DNA of 64,000 nucleotides, taken from NCBI RefSeq assembly GCF_016908635.1, contig NZ_JAFBEG010000002.1:19725-83724 (forward strand), written 5' to 3'. The notes under the pieces were generated by a model. The model made no database searches. It saw only the letters and a program-made list of their open reading frames with translations, and was not told where the DNA came from. Each line of letters begins with the position of its first letter. Within the stretch, counting starts at the first letter, position 1. Positions 6,649 to 14,969 of the stretch are shown piece after piece. The stretch is from Sporohalobacter salinus. GTDB taxonomy: Bacteria > Bacillota > Halanaerobiia > Halobacteroidales > Acetohalobiaceae. The position numbers and the translations under genes were made by a program.

Positions 6649-6680
6649 TAGCGGTAAGGTTAACTCAAACCTTACCGCTA
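6649..6680. terminator. 13-bp stem terminator between convergent genes
   Basis: Arms 6649-6661 and 6668-6680 are perfectly complementary with a 6-nt loop, 14 bp after the protease stop. It lies between convergent genes and probably serves both. Confidence 0.8.
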
Positions 6681-6737
6681 TTTAATATAAATTATATTTG
6701 ATTGATTCTATTTTTATTACTAGTTATTCAGTTAAGA

Positions 6738-7355
6738 TTATTCCGATAATTTTTTAGATAATACTTCTGCAAGGATATCACTTAATTCTGATTTATCAAT
6801 TTCGCTGGATTTAGAACTTTTATCTTCTTGTTCATCAGAACTGTTGTTATTAGATTGAAGATTACGTGATTTTAATTTCTCCGTTTTATTTTGATTATGT
6901 GAATTTTGTTCATTAGATTCTGATTTTATATTTGATAGGCTGAGATTAGTGTGAGCTAATATAGTTTCTAGATCTAAGTCACCGTCAGATTGAGCTTGTA
7001 TTTTATTTAATTGTTTGATAAGTGGTCCCATCTGTTCGATTGTATTTACTAGATTGATTATCTGTTCTATATTATCTGTAAAGGTGCGTAAATCAGATAT
7101 ACTTTCTTTTAGACTGGATTTCATTGTATTTACTAGATTGGTGTTAGCAGAAGTATTATTAGGGGAAGTCTTTTTTTGTAAATTGTTTTGATTTTCAGTT
7201 GTTTTTAGTTGGGTTTTATTTTTTGAAGCTGTCTTTTCTGTTTGGGGTTTAGATTTTTGATTATTTTGTGATTGCTTAACTTGGTTAGTATTAGATTCTT
7301 TTTTATCTTCTGCTGAATCTTTTTTTGAGCGCCGGTTTCGTCTTCGTGTAACCAT
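6738..7355 (-). CDS. Hydrophilic Lys/Asn/Ser-rich 205-aa protein, probable spore-associated
   Basis: I do not recognise a family. The N-terminus is very basic (MVTRRRNRRSKKD), followed to about residue 75 by a low-complexity Lys/Asn/Gln/Thr segment. A helical, likely coiled-coil region runs from about residue 78 to 135 (NIEQIINLVNTIEQMGPLIK), then a second low-complexity Ser/Asn stretch and a short helical end (LSDILAEVLSKKL). There is no signal peptide or membrane segment. The ATG has an AAGGAGG site. A near-consensus sigma-K-like promoter (7398-7425) and the location beside the protease suggest a spore-related structural protein; this is inference. Confidence 0.65.
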   Translation of the reverse strand: MVTRRRNRRSKKDSAEDKKESNTNQVKQSQNNQKSKPQTEKTASKNKTQLKTTENQNNLQKKTSPNNTSANTNLVNTMKSSLKESISDLRTFTDNIEQIINLVNTIEQMGPLIKQLNKIQAQSDGDLDLETILAHTNLSLSNIKSESNEQNSHNQNKTEKLKSRNLQSNNNSSDEQEDKSSKSSEIDKSELSDILAEVLSKKLSE

Positions 7356-7397
7356 ATTTTTCCTCCTTGTTGGCTGAGATTAGCTATTCTATATTAT

Positions 7398-7425
7398 AAG
7401 TATATGTAGTTACTTTTCAGAATGT
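7398..7425 (-). promoter_or_regulatory. Near-consensus sigma-K-like promoter for the 205-aa protein
   Basis: Minus strand: AC at 7424-7425, 17-nt spacer, CATATACTT at 7398-7406 (one mismatch at the last base). Confidence 0.5.
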
Positions 7426-7482
7426 TAGTATATTTTATAAATAATTCCAATTAATATCTTAACATTAAAGGAGAAAAATAAC

Positions 7483-7506
7483 ATGGAACAGTTAACTCAA
7501 ATGTAA
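7483..7506 (+). other. Tiny ORF (7 codons) with good ribosome binding site; gap 7356-7656
   Basis: The 301-bp gap before the antiporter gene holds the sigma-K-like promoter above and this ORF (MEQLTQM), preceded by AAAGGAG at 9 nt. It may be a leader peptide or a chance or decayed frame; nothing else is evident in the gap. Confidence 0.2.
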
Positions 7507-7656
7507 TTAAAGTAAGGATTAAATGGAGAATAAAATAGTTGCTGTATTTGATTAAAGCAAATAATAAATGATATGATAAAGTAGAATAATTAATAGTGGA
7601 AATAAGAATATGGATTCTTTTAATTTAATGTTAGTTGAAGTATAGGGGGGGTCGAA

Positions 7657-8664
7657 TTGTTAAAGCTGTGGATTGTATTTTTATTAACAGCAGTTGCTAT
7701 TATTATAGCTGGAACTAAGTTGTCTGAATATGGTGATATTATAGCTATTAAGACTGGTTTAGGTCAAGCTTTAGTGGGTAGTATTCTAATAGCAGGAGCA
7801 ACTTCTTTACCAGAAGTAGTAACTAGTTCTACTGCTGCTATTATTGGTGCACCTAATATTGCTATAGGTAATGTTTTTGGGAGTAATACCTTTAATTTAA
7901 TGGTTTTAGCTTTGGTGGATTTAGTTCATGGGTCAGGACCTTTTATGTTAAAAGTACATTCGAAACATATTTTATCTGCATTATTAGGGATTTTATTATC
8001 AGTATTTGCAACTTTATTTATATTAGTAGCCCATTTAAGTGAATTTAATGTTGAATTTTTAGGAATGGGATTAGGACCAATTCTTATTTTAATAATTTAT
8101 CTAATTGGAGCTAGATTAATCTTTCGTTATGAAAAGAAGAATGAAGTTGATGATGAAGAAGAGGAATTATTAAATTTAGATATTTCTTTAAATAAAGCAG
8201 TAGGAGGCTTTGCTTTAGCTGCAGTTGTAATTATTATTTCAGGTATTTATTTATCATCGACAGCAGATAAGATTACTAAGTTAAGTGGTTTAGATGAAAG
8301 TTTTATGGGTACTATATTGGTAGCTGCTGCAACTTCTTTGCCCGAGATGGTAGCTGCTTTAGCAGCAATTAGAATTAATGCTTATGATATGGCTGTAGGA
8401 AATGTATTTGGTAGTAATATATTTAATATGGTGATTATTGCTATTATTGATATAGCTTATAGGGAAGGTTCTGTATTGACCGCTGTTTCCCTATCACATA
8501 CTGTAACGGCTGTGGTAGGAGTAATTTTAAGTAGTATTGCGGTAATAGGACTTTTTTATCGTTCTAAGAAGACCTTTATAACTGTAGGTTGGGATTCTGT
8601 TTCAATCTCACTTACTTATCTTTTTGGAGCTTACTTATTATTTAGATTAGGTGTCAATTTTTAA
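7657..8664 (+). CDS. Na+/Ca2+ antiporter, CaCA family (YrbG-like)
   Basis: A 335-aa inner-membrane cation exchanger with the two inverted alpha-repeats typical of the CaCA family: GATSLPEVVTSS with GNVFGSNTFNL in the first half and AATSLPEMVAAL with GNVFGSNIFNM in the second. About ten membrane helices are expected, with an acidic cytoplasmic loop between the halves (DDEEEELLNL, about residues 168-178). The glutamates in the two SLPE motifs are the expected ion ligands. It starts with TTG behind a GGGGGGG Shine-Dalgarno. It probably extrudes Ca2+ (or another cation) against Na+, plausible in a salt-adapted cell. It appears monocistronic, ending in a hairpin. Confidence 0.9.
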   Translation: MLKLWIVFLLTAVAIIIAGTKLSEYGDIIAIKTGLGQALVGSILIAGATSLPEVVTSSTAAIIGAPNIAIGNVFGSNTFNLMVLALVDLVHGSGPFMLKVHSKHILSALLGILLSVFATLFILVAHLSEFNVEFLGMGLGPILILIIYLIGARLIFRYEKKNEVDDEEEELLNLDISLNKAVGGFALAAVVIIISGIYLSSTADKITKLSGLDESFMGTILVAAATSLPEMVAALAAIRINAYDMAVGNVFGSNIFNMVIIAIIDIAYREGSVLTAVSLSHTVTAVVGVILSSIAVIGLFYRSKKTFITVGWDSVSISLTYLFGAYLLFRLGVNF

Positions 8665-8686
8665 AAGTCAAACAAGACTTTTTATT
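8663..8686 (+). terminator. Terminator after the antiporter
   Basis: A stem AAAAGTC / GACTTTT (8663-8669 with 8676-8682) followed by a T-rich run begins inside the antiporter stop codon. Confidence 0.65.
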
Positions 8687-8759
8687 TTTTATGTTATACT
8701 TAAAGAGAAAAGTATCTAATAATATATTAATGATTACATTAAAAAGGCTGTGAATTATA

Positions 8760-9590
8760 TTGAAGATAAAATCACTTGTGGAAGATACTGTTTACAAATC
8801 AGGGTTTTTAGCAGAACATGGGCTTGCTTTATGGATAAAATATAATAAAGAGAAATTTTTATTTGATACAGGTCAAGGAAATATTATACTACATAATGCG
8901 GATAAGTTAAATGTTGATCTAAATTCTATAACTAAAATATTTTTAAGTCACGGTCATTATGATCATACTGGAGGTCTGGATAAAGTATTGAGTGTCAATG
9001 CTGAGGCTGATGTCTATGGACATCCAGAACTTTTTATCCCCAAATATAAATATAATAGCCAGAATGGAGACTTAGAGAAGAAAGAGTGCAAAATAGCTGA
9101 AAGTGATATTAAAAACTTTATTCCTATAACAAATGCTGTCGAAGTTGTAGATGGAGCTTGGATTACTGGTGAAGTTCCAAGGAGCTTAGAATTTGAAAAA
9201 ACTAATCCAAATCACAGAAGGAATGTAGATAAAAGGAATGATGAATTGATAATTGATAAATTTAAAGATGATCAGACAGTATTTTTTGAGACCTCGCAGG
9301 GATTAGTAATTTTACTAGGTTGTAGTCATGCTGGAGTGGGGAATATACTAGAGTATATAAAAGACTTAACTAACGGTCGAAAGATTCATGCAATCATTGG
9401 AGGAATGCATCTTATTTCAGCTACTGAAGAACGAATTAAAAAGACGATTGATTATCTAGCTACATTAAATTTTGATTTTTTAGTTCCGCTTCACTGCACT
9501 GGTTTTACAGCAGTTAAAGAGATGAAAGAAGCCTTTGGAAAGAAAGTTTTAATCAAACAAACAGGTGATGAAATAGAACTTGTTGATTAG
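8760..9590 (+). CDS. MBL-fold metallo-hydrolase, dihydropterin-phosphate-synthase-like subfamily
   Basis: The 276-aa protein has the metallo-beta-lactamase motif HGHYDHTGGL (about residues 62-71), an N-terminal FDTGQGN strand, the second metal ligand region LLGCSHAGVGNI and C-terminal IGGMHL and LHCTGF histidines. This arrangement is that of the archaeal beta-RFAP-synthase-related (DHPS-like) MBL subfamily common in anaerobes. The actual substrate is unknown. The start is TTG at 8760 with only a weak ribosome binding site (AAAAAGG at 12 nt), so the exact start is uncertain. It is followed 29 bp later by a small membrane protein gene that may be co-transcribed. Confidence 0.85.
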   Translation: MKIKSLVEDTVYKSGFLAEHGLALWIKYNKEKFLFDTGQGNIILHNADKLNVDLNSITKIFLSHGHYDHTGGLDKVLSVNAEADVYGHPELFIPKYKYNSQNGDLEKKECKIAESDIKNFIPITNAVEVVDGAWITGEVPRSLEFEKTNPNHRRNVDKRNDELIIDKFKDDQTVFFETSQGLVILLGCSHAGVGNILEYIKDLTNGRKIHAIIGGMHLISATEERIKKTIDYLATLNFDFLVPLHCTGFTAVKEMKEAFGKKVLIKQTGDEIELVD

Positions 9591-9619
9591 AAAATGTATT
9601 TTGAGTAGGGAGGGTAACG

Positions 9620-10108
9620 ATGAATTATACAAAGTGGATAACAAGAACAGGATTATTATTAGCTTTAACTTTAGTAATTCAAATGATGGGTTTCCCTTCT
9701 GTTGTGACAGGGCCCTTGGTGAATATGATGCTTTTTACTGCTGTGCATTTAGTTGGTTGGTTGGGAGCTAGCTTAATTGGGGGAGTAACTCCCTGGTTAG
9801 CTTTAGTTAGAGGAATTCTACCGCCGCCTTTAGCTCCTTTAATTCCGTTTATTATTGCTGGTAATATTATTTTGGTATCTGCTTATTATTTTATGCTAGG
9901 GCGGAATAATTATTTAGGGATTGGATTGGCAGCATTATTGAAATTTGCTATTTTATCATCAGGAGTAAGATTTTTAGTTAAGCTTCCGCCTAAAGTGGCT
10001 CAAATGATGCAGATGCCACAGTTATTAACAGCATTGACAGGTGGTTTTTTGGCTTTGGTTTTAGTTAAACTTCTTGACCGGATTTTTACTAAGCAGAATA
10101 CTGGTTAA
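9620..10108 (+). CDS. ECF-transporter S-component-like integral membrane protein
   Basis: A 162-aa, very hydrophobic protein with about five membrane helices and the central sequence RGILPPPLAPLIPFIIAGN. The N-terminal arrangement (ARTGLLLALTLV-like start, here TRTGLLLALTLVIQMMG) and the NMMLF segment are as in substrate-binding S components of energy-coupling-factor vitamin transporters. Some databases carry relatives under misleading hydrogenase names; there is no metal-binding motif here to support that. The ATG has a GGAGGG site. No ECF ATPase genes are nearby, as for shared-module group II systems. The substrate cannot be named. Confidence 0.6.
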   Translation: MNYTKWITRTGLLLALTLVIQMMGFPSVVTGPLVNMMLFTAVHLVGWLGASLIGGVTPWLALVRGILPPPLAPLIPFIIAGNIILVSAYYFMLGRNNYLGIGLAALLKFAILSSGVRFLVKLPPKVAQMMQMPQLLTALTGGFLALVLVKLLDRIFTKQNTG

Positions 10109-10167
10109 TCCTTTATCTGAAAGTTAACTCATGATACAATAGGATAAAGTATTATTAAATAATCGAG

Positions 10168-11988
10168 GTGATTTTGATTACCGAGTTAAGTGGAGACTTG
10201 TCAGGCATTAAAGATCATTATATTGAAAAATTAGAAATGATGTTAGATAATATATTTTCTAGTAGTGAACTAGTATCTATTGATTTTTTACAACAGCTTA
10301 GTGATATAGCTTCTGTTATTGGAAAGAACTTAGCAGTTTTAATTAATCGCCGAGGTGAAGTTTTAAGAATTAAAGTAGGAGAGTTAACTGAAGATTTTTT
10401 TGCTGGGGTTCAGCAACGGCGAAGTGTCAAGCGTTTAAGTGGGTTAAGATGTATCTATCTTACATTTAACTCTGGGTTAGATCGAAAGAGTAAAATATTT
10501 CTGAAAGAATATAGATTAGATTTGTTATTACATTTGTCATTTTCAAATAAGCAGTCTGGAATTAAAGCTATGTTACATTATCCCAAATTGAATGAGGGGA
10601 AGTTAATAATAGGCAGTAAAACAGTTGGCCCTTTTTCTTTAGAAGAATTGGTTGATATCGATTATCTAGCAGAGATAGAAAGTATTGAAGATAAATTACA
10701 GACTGTTGAAACAGTTAAGGTAACAGGGGCTGAATCTGAAAAGGCTATTTTAGTCGGCTTAATGACTGAAAGTGATACTAAATATAAGCAAGATGAATTA
10801 TTAAATGAATTGGAGAGCTTAGTACAGACAGCAGGTATTGAAGTATGTGGAAAAGAAGTACAGCATCGAAAACATCCGGATCATAGTTATTATATAGGCT
10901 ATGGAAAAGTACAAGAATTAAAAGAGTTAAAGTATCAATTTGGAGTTAATGTTATTATCTTTAATGATGAATTAAGTCCGGCTCAACAGCGGAATTTAGA
11001 AGAGGAGTTGGAGTTGAAAGTAATTGATCGTACAGAAGTAATTTTAGACATTTTTGCCCAACATGCTAATAGTAAGGAAGGTAAATTACAGGTAGAATTA
11101 GCTCAATTGAATTATCTTCTTCCTAGACTTACAGGTAAAGGAAAGGACTTGTCAAGACTGGCAGGAGGTATTGGAACTAGAGGTCCTGGCGAAAGCAAAT
11201 TAGAAATTGACCGCCGGAGAATAAGAAAGAGAATTGATAATTTAGAGGCTGAGATTAATCGTGTACAGCAGACTAGGGCTACACAGCGATCGCGGCGTAA
11301 ATTACCTACAGTATCAGTAGTAGGTTATACTAATGCTGGTAAGTCGACTCTGCTTAACAGATTAACTGAGGCTACTGCTGTAGTTAAAGATGAATTATTT
11401 GCTACTTTGGATTCTAATACTTGTAGACTTAAGCTGCCGATTGGGAGGAAAGTTTTAATCAGTGATACTGTTGGTTTTATTCGCAAGTTACCTCACCAAC
11501 TAATCGCTGCTTTTAGAGCAACTTTAGAAGAAGTTACTGAAGCTGATGTTTTATTACATGTAGTTGATATTACTCAGCATGATTATAAAGCTAAGATGGA
11601 TGCTGTATTAGAAGTTTTGGCTGAACTGGATGTATTGGACAAACCAATTATTACTATTTTGAATAAAGCTGATTTAATTGAAGAACAAGAGAAAATTGAA
11701 TTAATAGAGCAGGAATTAGAGAATTCTTTGGTCTTGTCGGCTAAAAATGGACGAGGAATAGATGATTTATTGGCTGAAATATCAAATTTTCTGTTAGATA
11801 CAATGGTAGAATTGGAGCTGCTTTTACCATACTCTGATGCTGGTGCTTTAGAATTGATACATAAACGTGGTAAGGTCTTTACAGAGGAGTATAGTAATGA
11901 GGGAATCTTCATCAGAGCAAGAATTAGCCAAGAAATAGCTAATCAAGTTGATGAAGATTATATTATTTCCCGAAAATCACTAGCTTAA
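10168..11988 (+). CDS. hflX: Ribosome-associated GTPase HflX, long form
   Basis: HflX binds the 50S subunit and splits or rescues stalled ribosomes. The core has the HflX-specific region YIGYGKVQEL, FNDELSPAQQRNLEE, the glycine-rich linker GGIGTRGPGESKLEIDRR, G1 GYTNAGKST (about residues 387-395), G3 DTVGFIRKLPHQL and G4 NKAD. At about 606 aa it is much longer than the roughly 420 aa of E. coli HflX because of an N-terminal domain of about 190 residues, as seen in other clostridial-type HflX proteins. The start is GTG 10168 or, better spaced from the GAGG at 10165, TTG 10174. It is convergent with cheR, only 3 bp apart. Confidence 0.93.
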   Translation: MILITELSGDLSGIKDHYIEKLEMMLDNIFSSSELVSIDFLQQLSDIASVIGKNLAVLINRRGEVLRIKVGELTEDFFAGVQQRRSVKRLSGLRCIYLTFNSGLDRKSKIFLKEYRLDLLLHLSFSNKQSGIKAMLHYPKLNEGKLIIGSKTVGPFSLEELVDIDYLAEIESIEDKLQTVETVKVTGAESEKAILVGLMTESDTKYKQDELLNELESLVQTAGIEVCGKEVQHRKHPDHSYYIGYGKVQELKELKYQFGVNVIIFNDELSPAQQRNLEEELELKVIDRTEVILDIFAQHANSKEGKLQVELAQLNYLLPRLTGKGKDLSRLAGGIGTRGPGESKLEIDRRRIRKRIDNLEAEINRVQQTRATQRSRRKLPTVSVVGYTNAGKSTLLNRLTEATAVVKDELFATLDSNTCRLKLPIGRKVLISDTVGFIRKLPHQLIAAFRATLEEVTEADVLLHVVDITQHDYKAKMDAVLEVLAELDVLDKPIITILNKADLIEEQEKIELIEQELENSLVLSAKNGRGIDDLLAEISNFLLDTMVELELLLPYSDAGALELIHKRGKVFTEEYSNEGIFIRARISQEIANQVDEDYIISRKSLA

Positions 11989-11991
11989 TTT

Positions 11992-12771
11992 TTATTTTTG
12001 CCGACGATAGAAAGAAGTATGTTCCTTTGTTAGATCATATTTGCTAGGTTTTAGAAGATATTCAGTATTACCTAAAAAGAGAAACCCGTCTTTAGCTAGA
12101 GCATTACTGAGTTTTTGTGTAATTTGTTCTTTAACCTCTTTAGTAAAGTAAATAAAGACATTGCGGCATAGGATTAGATTCCAGTTAGAACGATAAGAAT
12201 CAGTTAAGAGATTATGATGTTTGAATTTAACCCTATTCTTGATACTTGAAGAGAGAACATATTTGTCATCTTGTTCTGTAAAGTATTTGTTGAGAATATT
12301 TTCTTCTATTTTTTTAACGGAGTTTTCATTATAGATACCTTGTTTAGCTTTTTTTAGAATTTCACGGTCTATATCTGTAGCTAAGATTTCAAATCTTCTG
12401 GAGTTAATGCCTAGTTCATTTAGCATAATTGCTAAGGTATAAGGTTCAGAACCATTTGAGCAAGCAGCGCTCCAGATTTTAATTTTGTTATTGTGATCAA
12501 ATAATTCTGGGAATACTTCTTCTTTTAAGTAGTTGAAGTTTTGGGGATTTCGAAAGAATTCTGAAGTATTAATGGTAAAATGATCTAAAAATTCTTTTTT
12601 AAAGTTTTTATTAGTTTTTAATAAATTTAAACATTGATTATAATCTTCAATATCATTCTTATCCATTAAGCTATTAATGCGTCGTTTAACTCGTTTTGCT
12701 TTATAACTACTAAGATCAATATTTATATTTCGAGAAGCTTTTTTCCTAAATTCAGTAAAATTAAGGGTCAT
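11992..12771 (-). CDS. cheR: CheR chemotaxis protein methyltransferase
   Basis: CheR transfers methyl groups from SAM to glutamates of chemoreceptors. The 259-aa protein has the N-terminal helical domain (KRRINSLMDKN) and FTINTSEFFRNP, then the SAM-binding motif IWSAACSNGSEPYTLAI, LATDID and LILCRNVFIYF, all classical CheR landmarks. The ATG has an AAAGGAG site about 6 nt upstream. No other chemotaxis genes are in the window, so it stands alone here, which is common for orphan cheR genes in clostridia. Confidence 0.92.
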   Translation of the reverse strand: MTLNFTEFRKKASRNINIDLSSYKAKRVKRRINSLMDKNDIEDYNQCLNLLKTNKNFKKEFLDHFTINTSEFFRNPQNFNYLKEEVFPELFDHNNKIKIWSAACSNGSEPYTLAIMLNELGINSRRFEILATDIDREILKKAKQGIYNENSVKKIEENILNKYFTEQDDKYVLSSSIKNRVKFKHHNLLTDSYRSNWNLILCRNVFIYFTKEVKEQITQKLSNALAKDGFLFLGNTEYLLKPSKYDLTKEHTSFYRRQK

Positions 12772-12861
12772 GAACGTGCTCCTTTCTTTTTAATTTAAAT
12801 ATTATTTTATTAATTGTTTTACTATATTTAATAATTCCGCTTTTTTTGTAAAAGTCCTGCA

Positions 12862-12890
12862 TTGAAGGGGAACATAGAATAAGCTAAGAT
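12862..12890 (+). promoter_or_regulatory. Candidate sigma-A promoter for the walJ-htrA operon
   Basis: TTGAAG, 17-nt spacer, TAAGAT, ending 19 bp before the first ATG of the MBL gene. Confidence 0.45.
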
Positions 12891-12908
12891 ACTTTATAAT
12901 TAGCAAAT

Positions 12909-13736
12909 ATGGAAAATGTTTCTTACAAGGAGATGATTAAGATTAGTTTAGAGGTTTGTTCTTTAGCTAGTGGTAGTTCTGGGAATTCTATTTATATTGC
13001 TACAGATAAAAGAAAGATTTTAATAGATGCCGGTTTGAGCGGCAAAAGAATTTCAGAAAGATTAGATAAACTTAGTGTAGATGGTAGTGAATTAGATGCT
13101 ATATTAGTTACTCATGAACATCGAGATCATATCAAAGGGGTGGGGGTTTTATCTCGTCGGTTTAATCTTCCCATCTATGCTACTGAAAAAACATGGGCAG
13201 TTGCTGAAGAAGATTTAGGAAAGATTAAACCTAATCATAGGTGTATAATTAATAAAGAAGGATTAACATTAGGAGATTTAGAAATAGAGTCTTTTGAGAT
13301 TCCGCATGATGCTGTAGATCCTGTTGGTTTTACTCTTAAAAACCAGAGTAAGAAGGTTTCAGTTGCAACTGATATCGGTTATATGACAGAAGAAATCATG
13401 TCTAATTTAAAGAACTCGGAATTAGTTATTTTAGAATCAAATCATGATCTGGAGATGCTGAAAGCAGGTCCTTATCCCTGGTCATTAAAGAAAAGGATTA
13501 TGAGTAAAGAAGGACATCTTTCAAATGATGATGCAGCAGCAACAGTAGTAGAGCTAGTAAAGAATTCAGTGGAGCGTATATTGTTAGCTCATCTTAGCAA
13601 AGATAATAATGTGCCAGAATTAGCCCATTTGACAATTAAGAATATGGTAATAGATGCCGGAATGGAGTTAGGGCGTGACTTACAACTAAATTTTGCCTAT
13701 CGGGATGAAGTCAGTAAATTATTTCAAGTAGGCTAA
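12909..13736 (+). CDS. walJ: MBL-fold hydrolase WalJ (YycJ)
   Basis: The 275-aa protein carries the YycJ signature VCSLASGSSGNSIYI, the DAGLSG strand and the metal motif THEHRDHIKGVG (H-x-H-x-DH), later IPHDA and LLAHLSKDNN. YycJ is a 5'-3' DNA exonuclease linked to cell division and mismatch repair in Bacillus. Downstream htrA and rlmH follow in the same order as in the Bacillus wal locus, which supports the assignment; walR, walK, walH and walI are absent. Start: ATG 12909 has no clear ribosome binding site, whereas AAGGAG abuts an ATG at 12933 and would be ideally spaced for an ATT at 12942, so the true start is uncertain. Confidence 0.88.
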   Translation: MENVSYKEMIKISLEVCSLASGSSGNSIYIATDKRKILIDAGLSGKRISERLDKLSVDGSELDAILVTHEHRDHIKGVGVLSRRFNLPIYATEKTWAVAEEDLGKIKPNHRCIINKEGLTLGDLEIESFEIPHDAVDPVGFTLKNQSKKVSVATDIGYMTEEIMSNLKNSELVILESNHDLEMLKAGPYPWSLKKRIMSKEGHLSNDDAAATVVELVKNSVERILLAHLSKDNNVPELAHLTIKNMVIDAGMELGRDLQLNFAYRDEVSKLFQVG

Positions 13737-13755
13737 AAAAGGAGGTAGCTAAGAG

Positions 13756-14907
13756 ATGAGTCCTTTCTTTGATAATAATGGATATCGAGAATCTAATTTC
13801 TTTTCCTATTTTTTAGTAGCTTTAGTTGGTGCAGTTATCGGAGGATTGTTGGTAGCTTTTTTAGTTCCCGGCTTAATTGCTGAAACTAACCACCAGAAAT
13901 TAGAAACTAATCCTCCAGAGCAGATAGACCAATCTAAAAACCAGAACTTAGATACTAATGCTTCTGTAGCAGAGGTGGTTAGTCAAGTGGGACCGGCTGT
14001 AGTTAAGATTACTACTGTTGAAAATAGATTGATTTATGACTTTTTTTATGGACGTAGAAATAAACGAGTGACTGGAGAAGGATCAGGAGTTATCTTTGAT
14101 AAACGCGGCTACATATTAACCAATAATCATGTAGTAGCAGAGGCAGATCGGATTAAGGTATTATTAACTTTAGATCAGAAGAAACAGCAGGAATTTGCTG
14201 GAAAAGTAGTAGGCAAAGATCCTGTGACAGATTTAGCAGTAGTTAGGATTGAAGGAAAGGATTTACCAGTAGCAAAATTAGGTAATTCTGATGATTTGCA
14301 GGCAGGACAACAGGTTATTGCTATCGGAAATCCCTTTGGTTTTTCTAATACAGTAACTACCGGGGTGATTAGCGCCGTTGGTAGAAAATTAGAAATTCAA
14401 AAGGGAACTGAATTAACTGATATGATTCAGACTGATGCGGCTATCAATCCTGGGAATAGTGGGGGAGCATTGTTGGATAGAAAAGGTCGTGTAATTGGAA
14501 TTAATACTGCCATTATTCAGGGGGCTCAGGGCCTTGGTTTTGCAATACCAATTAATACTGCCAAAGATATAGCTAAAGAAATAATTGAGAAAGGTAAGGT
14601 TATTAGACCATGGCTTGGGATTTATGGTATTACTCTTAATTCTAATTTAGCTGAAGAATATGAACTTTCTCGAAAAAAAGGAGTATTTATTGCTAAAGTA
14701 GTTGAAAATAGTCCTGCTCATAAAGCTGGGCTTAAACAAGGGGATATAATTTCTAAAATTAATGGTAATACAATTGAGACTATGACTAAACTACGTAATT
14801 ATTTAAAAGAATTACAGGTAGGACAAGAGATTCAGATAGGATTTTATCGAAAAGGTGACTTAGAGAAAGTTACTGTGAAGTTAGGGACACATCCTAAATC
14901 GAAATAA
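13756..14907 (+). CDS. htrA: HtrA/DegP-like serine protease, membrane anchored
   Basis: A 383-aa trypsin-fold quality-control protease: an N-terminal transmembrane anchor (about residues 17-39), a linker, then the S1C protease domain with His125 (LTNNHVV), Asp159 (DPVTDLAVV) and Ser235 (NPGNSGGA), and one C-terminal PDZ domain (about 285-380). The protease domain should face outside the membrane and degrade misfolded envelope proteins. It lies 19 bp after walJ with a perfect AAGGAGGT site, and before rlmH, as in Bacillus. A terminator separates it from rlmH. Confidence 0.95.
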   Translation: MSPFFDNNGYRESNFFSYFLVALVGAVIGGLLVAFLVPGLIAETNHQKLETNPPEQIDQSKNQNLDTNASVAEVVSQVGPAVVKITTVENRLIYDFFYGRRNKRVTGEGSGVIFDKRGYILTNNHVVAEADRIKVLLTLDQKKQQEFAGKVVGKDPVTDLAVVRIEGKDLPVAKLGNSDDLQAGQQVIAIGNPFGFSNTVTTGVISAVGRKLEIQKGTELTDMIQTDAAINPGNSGGALLDRKGRVIGINTAIIQGAQGLGFAIPINTAKDIAKEIIEKGKVIRPWLGIYGITLNSNLAEEYELSRKKGVFIAKVVENSPAHKAGLKQGDIISKINGNTIETMTKLRNYLKELQVGQEIQIGFYRKGDLEKVTVKLGTHPKSK

Positions 14908-14919
14908 GTAGATTTTTTA

Positions 14920-14950
14920 TCAAAAAGGCTAGTTAAACTAGCCTTTTTGA
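14920..14950 (+). terminator. Rho-independent terminator after htrA
   Basis: A 31-bp palindrome of CAAAAAGGCTAGTT type with flanking A and T runs lies 13 bp after the htrA stop and 19 bp before the rlmH ATG. Confidence 0.85.
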
Positions 14951-14969
14951 TTATGAAGGAGTAGATAAT

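Noticed and set aside
9580..9771. Frame overlapping the start of the ECF-S-like gene
   Set aside because: It is in another frame of a clear membrane-protein gene and has no ribosome binding site.
10168..10740. N-terminal 190 residues of HflX as a separate fused enzyme
   Set aside because: No distinct catalytic motif; long HflX forms with such an extension occur in related clostridia.
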